The position numbers were made by a program, and so were the translations under genes. 64,000 nucleotides of DNA from Synchiropus splendidus (taxonomy: Eukaryota; Chordata; Actinopteri; Syngnathiformes; Callionymidae): the NCBI RefSeq assembly GCF_027744825.2, contig NC_071351.1:18055001-18119000 (forward strand). Reading direction: 5' to 3'. The notes beneath the pieces are model-generated. The model made no database searches, had not been told where the DNA came from, and saw nothing but the letters and a program-made list of their open reading frames with translations. Positions 21,912-32,274 of this stretch are shown piece after piece. The first letter of the stretch is position 1. Every line of letters starts with the position of its first letter.

Positions 21912-22290
21912 CAAAGAGGTTTAGAGTTGAATATAATAGAAATAGTGTTTTTCCTATAGTTGCAGGTGAAATTTTCATGTTCTGAGGCATCCCTGAGCAG
22001 TCAGCGAACAGTGCAGAAAACGAGCGAAAATAAAAATGTCTCTTTGAAAACAGTTCAGAAAGTTTAATTTAGTGCTCAATATACGAGAAATAGTCTTTTC
22101 CCTATAGGTACAGTTGATATTTTCATTGTTCTTAGCCTATTCTGATCAGTGTGTGAACAGTGCAGAAAACGCGTTTTCAGGTCGAGTGACGGTGGTTTAC
22201 AGACCGACAAACTGAAAAAACTGATCTGAAAACACTTCAGACAAGTTGAATTAGATCCGCACCTATTAGAAAGATCCCTTCTACTATAGC
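21912..22290. repeat. Relic 188-bp-family satellite beside DIRS copy B
   Basis: Degenerate monomers are recognisable by TTTTCATGTTCTGAGGC, GTGCAGAAAAC, CGCGTTTTCAG and CTATTAGAAAGATCCCTTCT in the usual order, with large deletions (two landmark repeats only about 150 bp apart). They use a variant reading GTGTTTTTCCTATAGTTGCAGG where the main array has CCCTTTCTGCTATAGTGGGAGG. They match the relic monomers at 29,236-29,551 better than the main array. Confidence 0.8.
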
Positions 22291-22309
22291 GGTGTGCTGC
22301 CCTACGGTG

Positions 22310-22310
22310 G

Positions 22311-22346
<36 letters not shown>
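22310..22346. repeat. (GT)n microsatellite
   Basis: About 17 uninterrupted GT/TG units directly after the relic satellite. Confidence 0.95.
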
Positions 22347-22348
<2 letters not shown>

Positions 22349-23340
22349 AAGTGTATATGAAATGCAGCCCAAATTTGGAGTCCAGCTACACCACCTTGGG
22401 AATTTCACCCAAAGAATAATAACTAAGGACACGCAGGTCCGCTTACTCGGGAGACATGAGACAGGGTTCCAATTGCATATTAATAAGTATAGATACTTTA
22501 TTAATACAAATGATTCTAAAATCCAACAATCAAAAATAAAAGTAACAAGAATATAGTAGATCTGGGACTGGGATGGGGGACACCCTGTACGGCGGGTCCA
22601 ACCACACAACAAACTGATGAACCCGAACAAACGCAACGTGTCCCCAACAGCACAGCACACGATAAAATTAACTGCCACCAGGTCACCTACACCACCGGGC
22701 CCAGCAGCTACAAGAAGAGTGTCATTGGCAGACCGGGTCAGAGACACAAAGAAAATAAAATACGTGAAAGAAAATAACAGACTAACTCAATAATGAACTC
22801 ACAAGAAAACGAATATCAGACACCACCCAGAGTTAACGAATCACAAAAGAAAAGAAACAAAATCAAAAACAGAACGGACTCGACCAAAAAGGGAAGAGGA
22901 AAAGACAAACAAACAAAACTATACAAAACCGTTCAAGAACTGTTCAACACAGAACTGTACAAAACAGTGCGTCACGAAACAGAAGAAAACAACGGGGTAC
23001 AAAACAGAACAAAACAATCCAAGTGCTGCGTCCCTATATTGTTCGTCTCTTACCAGACTTTGGCAGACGACGATGCACCTGCCCAAACGCAGGGCGATAG
23101 AGGACGCAGCGCAGCTACCGGCAACGCATCTATACATGTAAAACCCGCCATGAGCTTCACTAAAGTCCAAATCAGGAGGATGGGCGACAACGACAGCTTA
23201 CCAGCCATACCTGCGACAGCGATCACACCAGCATCGCCACAATCAAACTTACGCACCAACAAACTCCAGCCACTTTTCTGTGCTGACAGCCGGCTTACAG
23301 GACCAAAACCAGCAGTCCGGAAGCGGAGAGAGAGAGAGAC
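22347..23340. other. Unassigned A-rich sequence with a 183-codon open frame
   Basis: The plus strand opens a frame at 22,793-23,344 that is rich in Lys, Asn, Gln and Thr, with repeated YKTVQELF / YKTVRH and KTKQSK-like words. No domain is recognisable. The underlying DNA repeats ACAAAAC-type words, so the frame may be a by-product of A-rich sequence, for example a degraded LTR-element leader. The start 22,350-22,550 holds no recognisable gene. Confidence 0.35.
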
Positions 23341-23872
23341 CTGACGCTGCCCAGAGTCACTTAAATAGTAACGGCGTCCCCTGGTGATTGGTTGGTGCTA
23401 CTAAACGCAGCGGGCGCATGAACTGCCTTTCCATCTGCTACATCAGTTTCGCTTTCTCTTTTGCGCTCCGCTTTCGTTCTGCTCTTCTAAATTTAATAGT
23501 TAGTCCGCGTGTGAGTCTTATTATACTCACCTTTTCATTTAATGATTGTGGTCTGTCTTTTTTTTTTTTTTCCTGCATGTCAGTTTGAGTGTTTCTCCTC
23601 CACGCAGCGCTTTAGGTTAATTGGACCTCGTGAGGTTGTTCTCCCCTTTTGTAGGTTGATATTAATTCACCTCTCTTGTTTTGCAGATTTTTCCCCAGTC
23701 CCTCTGTGTTTTTCCCAGTTCCCGTTCTGGCTCCGACGTCCTCGGTTCCTGTCTCCGTCTTCTATTGTATTGTATATCGTCATTTATTAAATTTCTTAAT
23801 TTAATCTCGTTGTCCGTGTCTTCTGTCAGCCCACAATCATCTGCACCTGGGTCGAACTTTAGGCAAACATGA
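23341..23872 (+). repeat. Probable solo LTR or LTR fragment
   Basis: The 3' part has ATTAAA-type signals (about 23,785-23,805) followed by a GT-rich TCGTTGTCCGTGTC, a short U5-like stretch and an ACATGACA end at 23,872. This layout resembles fish LTR R-U5 ends. The start is not defined, no PBS follows, and no partner LTR was seen. It could instead be the 3' end of another element. Confidence 0.35.
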
Positions 23873-23984
23873 CATATATATGTATTTTCCCGACTAAAAG
23901 CCACACATAAAATCCTTCAATGTAACGGAAGGTGAATGCACATCACAAATGGTCTCAGAATGAAGCATCACAACTATTGTGGTG
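23873..23984. other. Unassigned AT-rich spacer
   Basis: No gene or repeat is recognised in this short stretch between the LTR-like piece and the 150-bp tandem repeats. Confidence 0.4.
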
Positions 23985-25225
23985 CGCCTCATGGTGCAGA
24001 AAATACATGTGATAAAAATGTTTGTGAAAAATATTGAAGACAGACATTTGAGAAACTACTTCCAGTAGTAACCACTATGGGGATGTTCTTTATATGTGAC
24101 GTGAATATGGTGTCCTTCAGCCTTGTAATTACAGAGCTATTACAAAATATGAATGAAAATATGATATAAATATATCTGAAAAATATTGAGAATAGAAATT
24201 TAAGAAACTACTTGTAGTAACTCCAGGTGGATGTCCTTCATGTGTTACATGAATATGGTGCCTGTCAGCCTAGTAATTACAGAGCTATTACAAAATATGA
24301 ATGAAAATTTGATTCAAATATTTTTGAAAAATATTGAGGACAGACATTTGAGAAACTACCTGTTTTATCAACACCATGTGGAGGTCCTTTATATGTGACA
24401 TGAATATGGTGTCTGTCAGTCCTGTAATGACAGAGCTTTTACAAAATATGAATGAAAATATGATACAAATATATCTGAAAAATATTGAGAACAGAAATTG
24501 GAGAACCTACTTGTTGTAGTTACACCATGCAGAGGTCCTTGATAAGTGACATGAATACGGTGACCGTCAACCATGTAATTACAGAACTATTACAAAACAT
24601 GAATGAAAATGTGATAAAAAATGTTTGTGAGGACAGACATGTGAGAAACTACCTGTTGTAGTAAAACCATGTGGAGGTCCTTTATCAATGATATGAATGT
24701 GTGATATGGTGTCTGTCAGTCCTGTAATTACAGAGTTATGACAAAATTTGAATGAAAATTTGATACAAAGATTTGTGAAAAATATTGAGGACAGATATTT
24801 GAGAAAATACTTTGAGTAACACCATGTGTATGTCCTTTATATGTGACATGAATATGGTGTCTGTCAGTGCTGTAATTACAGAGCTATTACAAAATATGAA
24901 AATATATGTGATACAAATATTTGTGAAAACTATTGAGAACAGAAATTTGAGGAACTACTTATTGCTGTAACACCATGTGGAGGTCCTTTATATGTGACAT
25001 GAATATGGTGCCTGTCAGCATTGTAATTACAGAGCTATTATATAATATGAACTTATATGTGATATAAGTATTTGTGAAAAATATTGAGGACAGATAATTG
25101 AAAAACTACCTGTTGTAGTAACACCATGTCGAGGTCCTTTATAAGTGACAGGAATATGGTGTCTGTCAGTACTGTAATTACAGAGCTATTACAAAATGTG
25201 AATGGAAATCTGATTGGATTTGAAT
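23985..25225. repeat. Second tandem repeat, unit about 150 bp, 8 copies
   Basis: The landmark TGTAATTACAGAGCTATTACA recurs at about 24,126, 24,274, 24,425, 24,576, 24,725, 24,873, 25,024 and 25,175, giving spacings of 148-151 bp. Each unit also has a GTGACATGAATATGGTG-like block and TTTGTGAAAAATATTGAGGAC. The units are AT-rich and moderately diverged, and they show no similarity to the 188-bp satellite. No coding potential is seen. Confidence 0.9.
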
Positions 25226-25236
25226 CAATTTGATTT

Positions 25237-25702
25237 GATAAATTGTGAGATTTTAAAACAATTAAATCCTTTTGTTGAGTTTTGATCACATTTCTATCGA
25301 CAAATATATCCTAGATTGTCATATAATATCCTCGTTTTTTGTAAATGACGCTGAGTTTCTTTCGTTTGGACCGAGATTGTTTTGTGATTCCCCATTAAAA
25401 TGTAGCATTGTGACATTGTTATCTGCGCGGACTGAAAAAAATGCAATAACGACGTTTGTCCACTTGGCATACCGTAATAATTTTACGAATTTGCCTCAAA
25501 AATCGTTGCCCTCGTACGTTTCATTTCCCAATGGCTATGTGAATGGTGAGCCTCTGGTCACGTGACTGACAGCTTGCTCTCCTGTCTGAACACAAAACAT
25601 GCTGGACATCAGTCCTATTTTGCTCTAAATTGTGAGATTTGAAAACAAAAGCTTTTGTTGACTTTTGATCACATTTCTACGACAAATATATTCTATATTG
25701 GG
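25237..25702. repeat. Pair of about 75-bp direct repeats flanking unassigned sequence
   Basis: AAATTGTGAGATTT, then TTTTGATCACATTTCT, then GACAAATATAT occurs at about 25,240-25,312 and again at 25,626-25,695. The intervening roughly 310 bp shows no recognised motif. The pair may be the ends of a small non-autonomous element or just two diverged repeat units. Confidence 0.6.
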
Positions 25703-25933
25703 TTGCAACGTCACTAGATAGTGGCATTTATAATCCTCCAAACATGGAGAGAAAACATTCAGTGAGCAGCTACAGTCAGGGTTTTAGTCTGAGCTGAGCA
25801 AGAAAGAAGGAGTTTATTGACAAATGAATAAACAGTTATGCAGGAATCCGGTGGATCTCAGGACGCTGCACAGTCCACAGCACTGTAATGAAGCAGATAC
25901 TGGTGTCCCAGAGCCAGTGCTGTGAATGAGGGC

Positions 25934-26562
25934 CTACTGGTCGCAGGGATCGGCTGCTCCTGAAGACAGAAAGACATGAGGGAAGGAGGATGCAGACACA
26001 TTAGACAAATAGTGGTCAGCAAAAGTTGAGATTGATGACCAAGAAGCTGCTTTCCGAGATACTCCCTTGAAAGCAGCCACAGATGTTGCCAGCCCTCTGG
26101 TCGAGTGTGCTCTCAGGGATTCTGGTGCCTGTTTTCCCCCTGTCTCATCGGCTTTCATGATGGCAATTCTAAGCCAATATGACAACCTGTGAGGGGACAG
26201 TGCCTGCCCCTTCTTACCATCTGCGAGAGCCACCCACAGACTGTCCGTCTTTCTGAATGGTGGGACTCGATCCAGTTAAGCTATTAGCGCTCTAACCGGA
26301 CACATTTTGTGTAAACGCTCATGCTCCTCGTCTAAATGGGGAGGAGGGCAGAAAGTCTTTACTGACAAGGTGCTGACCTGTGAAGAAAAAGAGAGACATT
26401 CATTGCAAAGTCAGGGTTGGGTCTAAGTGACACCACTGAGTCATTGTCACCAAAAGAGATGCTATCAGGGCAGATGGAAAAAGAACTCAGCTCTCCCACT
26501 CTCTTTGCTGAAGCTAAGGCTATAAGAGCCTCCTTGTAAGCTGCTAGCTCCAAGTGGCTCAA
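25934..26562 (-). pseudogene. DIRS tyrosine recombinase, copy C
   Basis: The N-terminal frame (26,359-26,562) has LIALASAKRVGELSSFS, with the Arg of KRVGEL in the place of the first catalytic arginine. The C-terminal frame (25,934-26,233) has SPHRLSYWL, RAHSTRG (HxxR) and STFADHYLSNV with the candidate tyrosine. So all elements of the R-HxxR-Y signature can be located, but they are in separate frames. Compared with copy A, the segment before WSSIST is shortened. It is the most complete recombinase in the window, still a pseudogene. Confidence 0.78.
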
Positions 26563-26633
26563 AAGGGGCTTCGGAGAGTGAATTGAGTACCAGCTGCAGG
26601 TCCCATTAGTGACATAAAGGTCTTGAGGTTGGT

Positions 26634-27600
26634 CTAAGCCTTTTCAATGGGACGACCTTCGGAACAACTCCAGATCCCGCTGACGCAGATCTGATCCAGG
26701 TGGCCTCCCCAGCCTGACAGAGATGCATCTGCAAAGACTTGTAAAGAAGTGTTTTGACAATCCAAGGATACAGTGCGATGGAGGTTTGAAGCAGAGTTCC
26801 CAAACTTCACATCTCTCAGAGCTCGTGGAGACACGTTGACCAACGGCCTCTGATCCCGGACAGGATGAAGATTGAGGATGAAGCATGACCGCAGATTTCG
26901 CACGTTCAGGAGACCCAGGCGGATGACGTAGTGGGCTGCTGACATCATGCCCAGGAGCCTCATAATCCATAAGGCTAGGGCCACAAAACCAACAATGTCA
27001 GCTGTGTGACGGGGAGAACGCTGGCCGGTGGAAGGCGGTCCTGACCCGAGACTGAGTCCAGCATGACCCCCAGGAAGGTTGTGCTCTGACTGGTACTCAG
27101 CACGCTTTTGAGGTTTACTCTGAACCTCAATATCGCGATGTGCTCCAACACCAAGCTGGTGTGCGCTCATGACTCCTGTTTGGACCTGGCTAGAATCAAC
27201 CAGTAGTCCAAGTACGTCAGAATCCTCAGACCCTGTCTCCTTAGTGGTTCGAGCCCCGCCTCCACACACTTGGCGAAGGTGCGATGCACAAGAGAGCTGG
27301 ATGTACACCTGACTCTAGCCCAAACCGGAAAAACTTCTTTTGACACTGCCAAACGGTGTTGTGGAAGTAGGCGTCTGCAAGATCGATGGAGGTCATCCAC
27401 TCTCCATCAAACCGCTATTTGGTCATGAATTGGTTCAGACTGAGGTCCACAACAGGTCTCCACTCTCCTGTCTTCTTGGGTTCCAGAAAGTACCTGGAGT
27501 AAAATCCAGTGTCGGAGGAACGCTTTATCACTAGCTTGATTACTTCCGTTGACAGGGGAGCGTGGACCTCCTCCATCAGACATGACCGCTGGTTCTCTTA
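26634..27600 (-). pseudogene. DIRS reverse transcriptase and truncated RNase H, copy C
   Basis: RT motif A is visible as MTSIDLADAYFHN near 27,360-27,400, and the second catalytic motif reads YLDYW at 27,214-27,200 instead of YLDDW, so one of the two aspartates is Tyr. A FADASLSGWGGHLDQI segment starts RNase H, which is then cut after GIWSCSEGRPIEKA at about 26,640 by a deletion joining it to the recombinase. Several stops and frameshifts lie between the motifs. Confidence 0.75.
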
Positions 27601-27662
27601 GTTCACCCAGGTCCACGTGGTGTCGCAGAACCTAGGGGTTGACTGTGAAACTGAAGGGTGTG

Positions 27663-28940
27663 TCAATGAGCGAGTATCGTCTCGATCCATATGGTCATGT
27701 GAGGAGACAGGAGCACAGGAGCGGTCCACCGGGGCGGGTCCAGGACGAAGGGGCTGTCGGTGCTCACCGCCCACTCCTCTGGGGACATCAAGTCCCGATG
27801 GTTCTTCAAAAACAAACAGGGCACCGAAACTTGCAGTGTATCTTGATCTAAAACTGCAATTCTCCTAAGATGGAGTCCCAAGGGACCGGCCCAATCATCC
27901 TCAGAAAGAGATGACTCTGTAGATGATGATGTCCTACTTGCCTCTGACAGGTTTGGAGGGCTGCAGAGAAGAGAATCGCAGACAGACATTGCATCAGACA
28001 TCGTGCGAGGGAGCTGAGAACAGAGCTGGTCTGGTACACAGCGCCTACTGTGTGATACTCTGAAGAGGTGACTTTCGCGGTCCTGTGGTGACCCCTACTG
28101 GAATCTTGCGAGTCTGAGGAATAAGAAGAGTGAATGGCAGAATTGAAACTCTTCTGAATTTTGGCTGGAACTGGGATCTGTTGAGAACCGGGAAAGAGTG
28201 ACGACTATGCTTCTTATTGTGGAGAGGGACAGTTCTGGCGTCAGGGACAAGGAGGCAGAGAGACCGTTACTATACTGATCGGTCTCCTGAGACGATGTCA
28301 AACACAAACAAATATTTGTAGCCGGAGTTCGCACTGACTGGAACCGGAAGAGAACTAGACGGGTGATAAACCCTAATTTTGGGCAGAGAAGAAACAGACC
28401 CGATTCCAAAGTAAGGCATCGACTTTGGTTTAGATGCATACATTTAGACACAAAGTTTTCTTCCTACACTTTTGGAGGGAGCTGAGGTGAGAGCAGCCAA
28501 TTGTTCTCTCCAAGAGGAGCATCATTGACCAACGCGGCTATGATCCGGACAGCTGGGCTCATTCCGCCCATTTGATCAGCGACGGTGTTCCCCGTGGGAG
28601 GCGGCTGTGTGTGGAGGAGGCGCCGCGAGCAGGGCACCACGTCGACGGACTGTTGAATCTCCAAAATCTCTGGTGGAGTGAGAGAGGTTCTGCGATGGTT
28701 GAGCCTCTCCACGGAGCTCATAAAGAGCGCGATGATGTTCTCAAGCGCTATGAGTTGGTTGCCGATGGTGTAGACACCATTCCACTGCGCGAGGGTGGCT
28801 CTGTCAGTGCCGGGTGGCATGGTCACTCCTCAGGGGTGAGGTCCAGTACCTGTAGCGAGCACATCGCACATAACGGCTACTTGTGGGCACACAACATGCG
28901 GTCGTGCTCTCGCCATCCAACGCCAGCAGGCCGTTAGTGA
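27663..28940 (-). pseudogene. Gag-like upstream region of DIRS copy C
   Basis: It has the same two blocks as copy B: a serine-rich PPNLSEASRTSSSTESSLSE segment (27,663-28,001) and a VERLNHRRTSLTPPEIL segment (28,464-28,826), here preceded by TLAQWNGVYTIGNQLIALEN. The second block is longer and better preserved than in B. No diagnostic domain is seen; the gag label is positional. Confidence 0.5.
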
Positions 28941-29235
28941 AGTGGGATGATTCTTGAGCTGGCGGTGGAGAGAGAGCTCAACTTCGATACAACGGACAGC
29001 GGATGCCATGAGGCACGGGTGAAGATCATGCCGGAACCTGCCTGACTCCACCACACGGAACTCAGCCAACTCTGCGAACAGATTCTCCGGGTCCACCTCA
29101 TAGCAGCGCCTGGCTCTCGTCAAACTCATCCCATGGCTTGGAACTTGAACACAACACTCAAACTCATCCCATGGCTCAGAAGCAGGAAATGTGGAAAGGT
29201 TTGGCTGATTGTAGGCCAGTCGCAGCGCCCTGTTC

Positions 29236-29551
29236 TTAGAGTTTTACTGTTGAATATACTAGAAAGAGTGTTTTTTCCTATGACAGGTAATAAGTAATGT
29301 TAGATGATGTAAATTTAGGTCATGTTTTCATGTTCTGAGGCTATTCTGATCAGGGAGTGAACAGTGCTGATAACGCGTTTTCAGCCCGAGAGAAGCTCGG
29401 TTTCTGACCAGGAAAAGAGTCGTTGATAATCCCCTGAAATACAGTTCAGAATGGTAGATTTAGTGCTGAATACACTAGAAAGAGTGTTTTTCCTTTCGTT
29501 GCAGGTGAAATTTTCATGTTCTGAGTCCCCCCTAAGCAGTGATTGAACAGA
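29236..29551. repeat. Relic 188-bp-family satellite beside DIRS copy C and interrupted by Harbinger
   Basis: About one and a half degenerate monomers are recognisable by TACTAGAAAGAGTG, TTTTCATGTTCTGAGGC, GAACAGTGCTGATAACGCG and TTTTCAGCCCGAGAG. They share the GTGTTTTTCCT and GTTGCAGGTGAAATTTTC variants with the relic next to copy B. The last monomer is split by the Harbinger element and resumes at 32,275. Confidence 0.8.
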
Positions 29552-29899
29552 TAAAGGTACTTGGACTTCGGCGAGCAACACAACTGATTTGCATCCAAAG
29601 TCATTGGAATGGCGATTGACGGCGATCAGCAGCGACCAACATGGCCGCGACACGACTGGGGTGCGCGACGCTACGCGATTTGAGCTACATACTGCGATTC
29701 CGGCTCCTCAAGATGACACAACTGAGCTACTGTGACAGTTGCAGTAGTTCAATTTTTTTGAACTACTGCGACCAGTCGCTGTACCATTGACGTCCCTAGT
29801 GAGTTGTGATATTTATCATTTTGCTTAATATACGTAGTGCACGCGCTATAGTGGCTGTATCGTTGGGATATTAAACATAAATATTTACCTTTCCTTCAG

Positions 29900-30786
29900 T
29901 GGAGATCTGCAAAAAAATGGAAGGGACTCAGGGATATATACATGAGACAGAAGAGGAAGGCCATGGAGAAAAAGAATGGGTCAGCAGCATCCAGCCAGTT
30001 AAAGTGGAGGAGGTTCGCCGTCCTCTCCTTCCTGGACCCCTTCATCACCCCGAGGGAGACGTCGGGGAACATGACTGCAGCAGCAGCACCACCACCACCA
30101 CCATCAGCAGGTAATAGTTGTTGTTGAGAATCTAAATACTTGCTATATTACAGTGTAATCTGCTTTCTGAATAGGAGACATAATCACACTATGTTCTCAT
30201 TTTACAGAAACATGCCATCATGTTGATGATGAGGAAGAGGAGGAATTTGAAGAAACCCTTGATGAAGGTACAGAGGTGGAACCTCCTGCTTCCTCATCTG
30301 GTGCTGATGCTGCTGCGTCACCTCCTCCACCTTCACCTGCCACTGGCCCATCCACATCCTCTGCTGGTCCCCGAAGTATGTATAAAAACAATTTTTATGC
30401 ATACAATATTAAATTAAAATGTTTAAACTCCATAACATAAAATGTCATAGCAACGTCATTTTACTTATCCTTTATATGTGATTTATGATATAGAGGTTAT
30501 TGTTTTTAGTCATCATTGACTTGTATAATTGATATCAATATATGCCTTATTTATGGAACAAAAAAGGAAGCGTCATCCACATCATCCGTGGAAGAGGAGG
30601 ACAGAGAGTTGCGAGGTTCTCATCGCCTCTCTGTCCAAACCCACTGCTCCACCTCCCTCAGCAGAGGAGTCATTTTTGCTGAGCCTGGTTCCTATGATCC
30701 AGAGATTGTCTTTAGAAAAAAAAGAAGCTCTTCTTTTGGACATACACAATTTAGTTTATGAACGTACTAGAGAAACAAGCAGCTGA
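29900..30786 (+). pseudogene. Harbinger companion gene, MADF and BESS domains (N-terminus missing)
   Basis: Exon 1 (29,900-30,110, after a CAG acceptor and before GTAATA) encodes the C-terminal half of a MADF DNA-binding domain: WRSAKKWKGLRDIYMRQKR, then WRRFAVLSFLDPFITPRET. Exon 2 (30,208-30,375) is acidic then Pro/Ser-rich, in phase with exon 1. The last coding part ends with EESFLLSLVPMIQRLSLEKK and LVYE, a BESS motif used for protein-protein contact. The acceptor of the last exon is unresolved and its phase does not fit simply. No N-terminal MADF half is found upstream. In Harbinger elements a companion protein of this kind helps bring the transposase to DNA and into the nucleus; that role is family knowledge. 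Confidence 0.75.
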
Positions 30787-31094
30787 TTAGGTTATTAAAT
30801 TCTGTTCTTGTTTAATTTCTTTATTTATTTATGTATTTTTCATTTCCAATTTCTGGATCATAGGAACCAGTCTCCCTGTCCTTCCTCTTCTCTCTCAAGT
30901 CCCTCATTCCTCCAGGCAAGCTCCTTTCATAAAGAAAGTCTATTTAAGTTTTGTATGTACAGAAATGTGTCTTTTTGTGAATAAATGTGTTGAATGGGAA
31001 CCTTGGTTTTGTTGTAGAAATGCTTAGTTTCAAGTAAGAAACTGAAAAACAGTGCATAACTCAATGACTCAAGTTAAACAAAAGGGACACAGTT

Positions 31095-32190
31095 TCATTT
31101 TATTGCAGACATTTCATCTTTTGAAATAGGTGTGTGGCTCTTACAAGAGGTTTGTGGCTGCCATGGAACTGCCCCCTCTGTAGAGAAGTACTCCACAAAG
31201 GTTTCCCTCACCCGAGAGCTTCCCTGCTTTGGTTGGTGGCTGCAACACAACCCAGACCTGGAAGTACCTTGCCTGCAACAAATGGCACGCACTGTCTTGC
31301 TGATGTATCCCCTGTTGACATCCGTATGTAAAAGTCCTCTGCGGCCATCTCCGGGAAGTGGACGGTCAGCAGGCAGGGAGAGAGAACCGGATCTTAGAGC
31401 CTGACCAAAGGCTGAATTTCCCACGATCCCACCATCGCTACTTCTACCGTACCCACCAACATCAATCACTCGGAAGCATTATCTGGAGTCTACAACTGCA
31501 AGGAGAACTAGAGAAAAAGTTCCCTTGTAGTTGTAAAAAAGAGATCCTGAGTTTGGTGGGGATTTCATGATGATGTGTTTCCCGTCCAGGGCCCCACAGC
31601 AAAGCGGAAAGTTCCATCGCTCTTCAAATTGTTGAACAACGGACTGCCACTCGGCTGTGGAGGGCACAGCCATGAACTCACCCACAAGGCAATCCCAAAT
31701 GGCAGCTGCAACTTCTGGGACAAATCCTTGGACAGTTGACACACCAACATGGAAGCTGTTGGCGATGGTCCTGAGGGAACTTCCAGTTGCAAGATACCTG
31801 CAAAATTGAATAAATACTCGTGAATACAAAAACATTAATCTTAAAACAGTACCTTCGCACAAAACATATTGACTTTCTAACTGTTGAATTAAGTTTTCGC
31901 CACTGGCACCCACTGACAATTTTCACAAAGTTTTTATTTTAAACATCCACTTGTCATAATATATTCGAGGTTTGCAGTCTGTGTATCTTGCAAATGACGT
32001 CATGCATACAGTAATTGTGAAGAGATTGACTTCTGCACATCACAACACGACACATTGACTACCTTACCGAAGGCAAATGGACAGCCGTTCAGGGATTGAG
32101 CGGCAGTAGTTGGTTTCCTCATGGGAAATCCGAGCACCGACACTCGTAGTTTTTTCCTTTTTTTTTCCAAAAGATAGGCAGGAGGCAACT
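31095..32190 (-). pseudogene. Harbinger transposase (DDE_Tnp_4 / HARBI1-like), two exons, broken
   Basis: Exon 1 ends at 32,068 (ETNYCRSIPERLSICLR before a GTAAGG donor). Exon 2 starts at 31,797 after a TTTGCAG acceptor and continues YLATGSSLRTIANSFHVGV. The first catalytic Asp is in CGALDGKHI. After a premature TAA at about 31,478 the same frame continues with VIDVGGYGRSSDGGIVGNS, which holds the second Asp. It then jumps to a RVRETFVEYFSTEGAVPW C-terminus, so the part with the third catalytic Glu is deleted. The N-terminal region before ETNY is also missing. The stop, the deletion and the missing N-terminus mean it is inactive. Confidence 0.82.
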
Positions 32191-32274
32191 AATCACTACC
32201 TGAGCAAGCTACCTGCTACTGACGACTGGCGCTACGGCAACTAAAAAGTCGCATTCGGTGAGAACGTACCTTAA

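Larger units (their letters stand above)
25730..29235 (-). mobile_element. DIRS-like retroelement, copy C (paralogue of B)
   Basis: It begins with GTGGCATTTATAATCCTCC, a variant of the terminal motif of A and B. It then runs collinear with copy B for most of its length, at an offset of about 7.3 kb. On the minus strand it has gag-like blocks (28,937-27,663), RT (about 27,600-26,830), a truncated RNase H (about 26,740-26,640) and tyrosine recombinase (26,562-25,934). Unlike B it keeps the recombinase N-terminal part but has lost most of RNase H and the post-RNase H block. Like B, it ends against relic satellite. Confidence 0.8.
29555..32271. mobile_element. PIF/Harbinger DNA transposon inserted in satellite, TSD TAA
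   Basis: The 2,717-bp element starts AGGTAC at 29,555 and ends GTACCT at 32,271, with weaker inverted similarity further in. It is flanked by TAA at 29,552-29,554 and 32,272-32,274. A 3-bp TWA target duplication is the Harbinger hallmark. Removing the element rejoins a relic satellite monomer. It carries two convergent genes, both degraded: a MADF-BESS companion on the plus strand and a Harbinger transposase on the minus strand. Regions 29,555-29,899 and 30,787-31,094 show no coding sequence. Confidence 0.85.

Noticed and set aside
30529..30786. BESS-motif frame as a host gene
   Set aside because: It lies inside the Harbinger ends, in the expected place and orientation of the element's companion gene.
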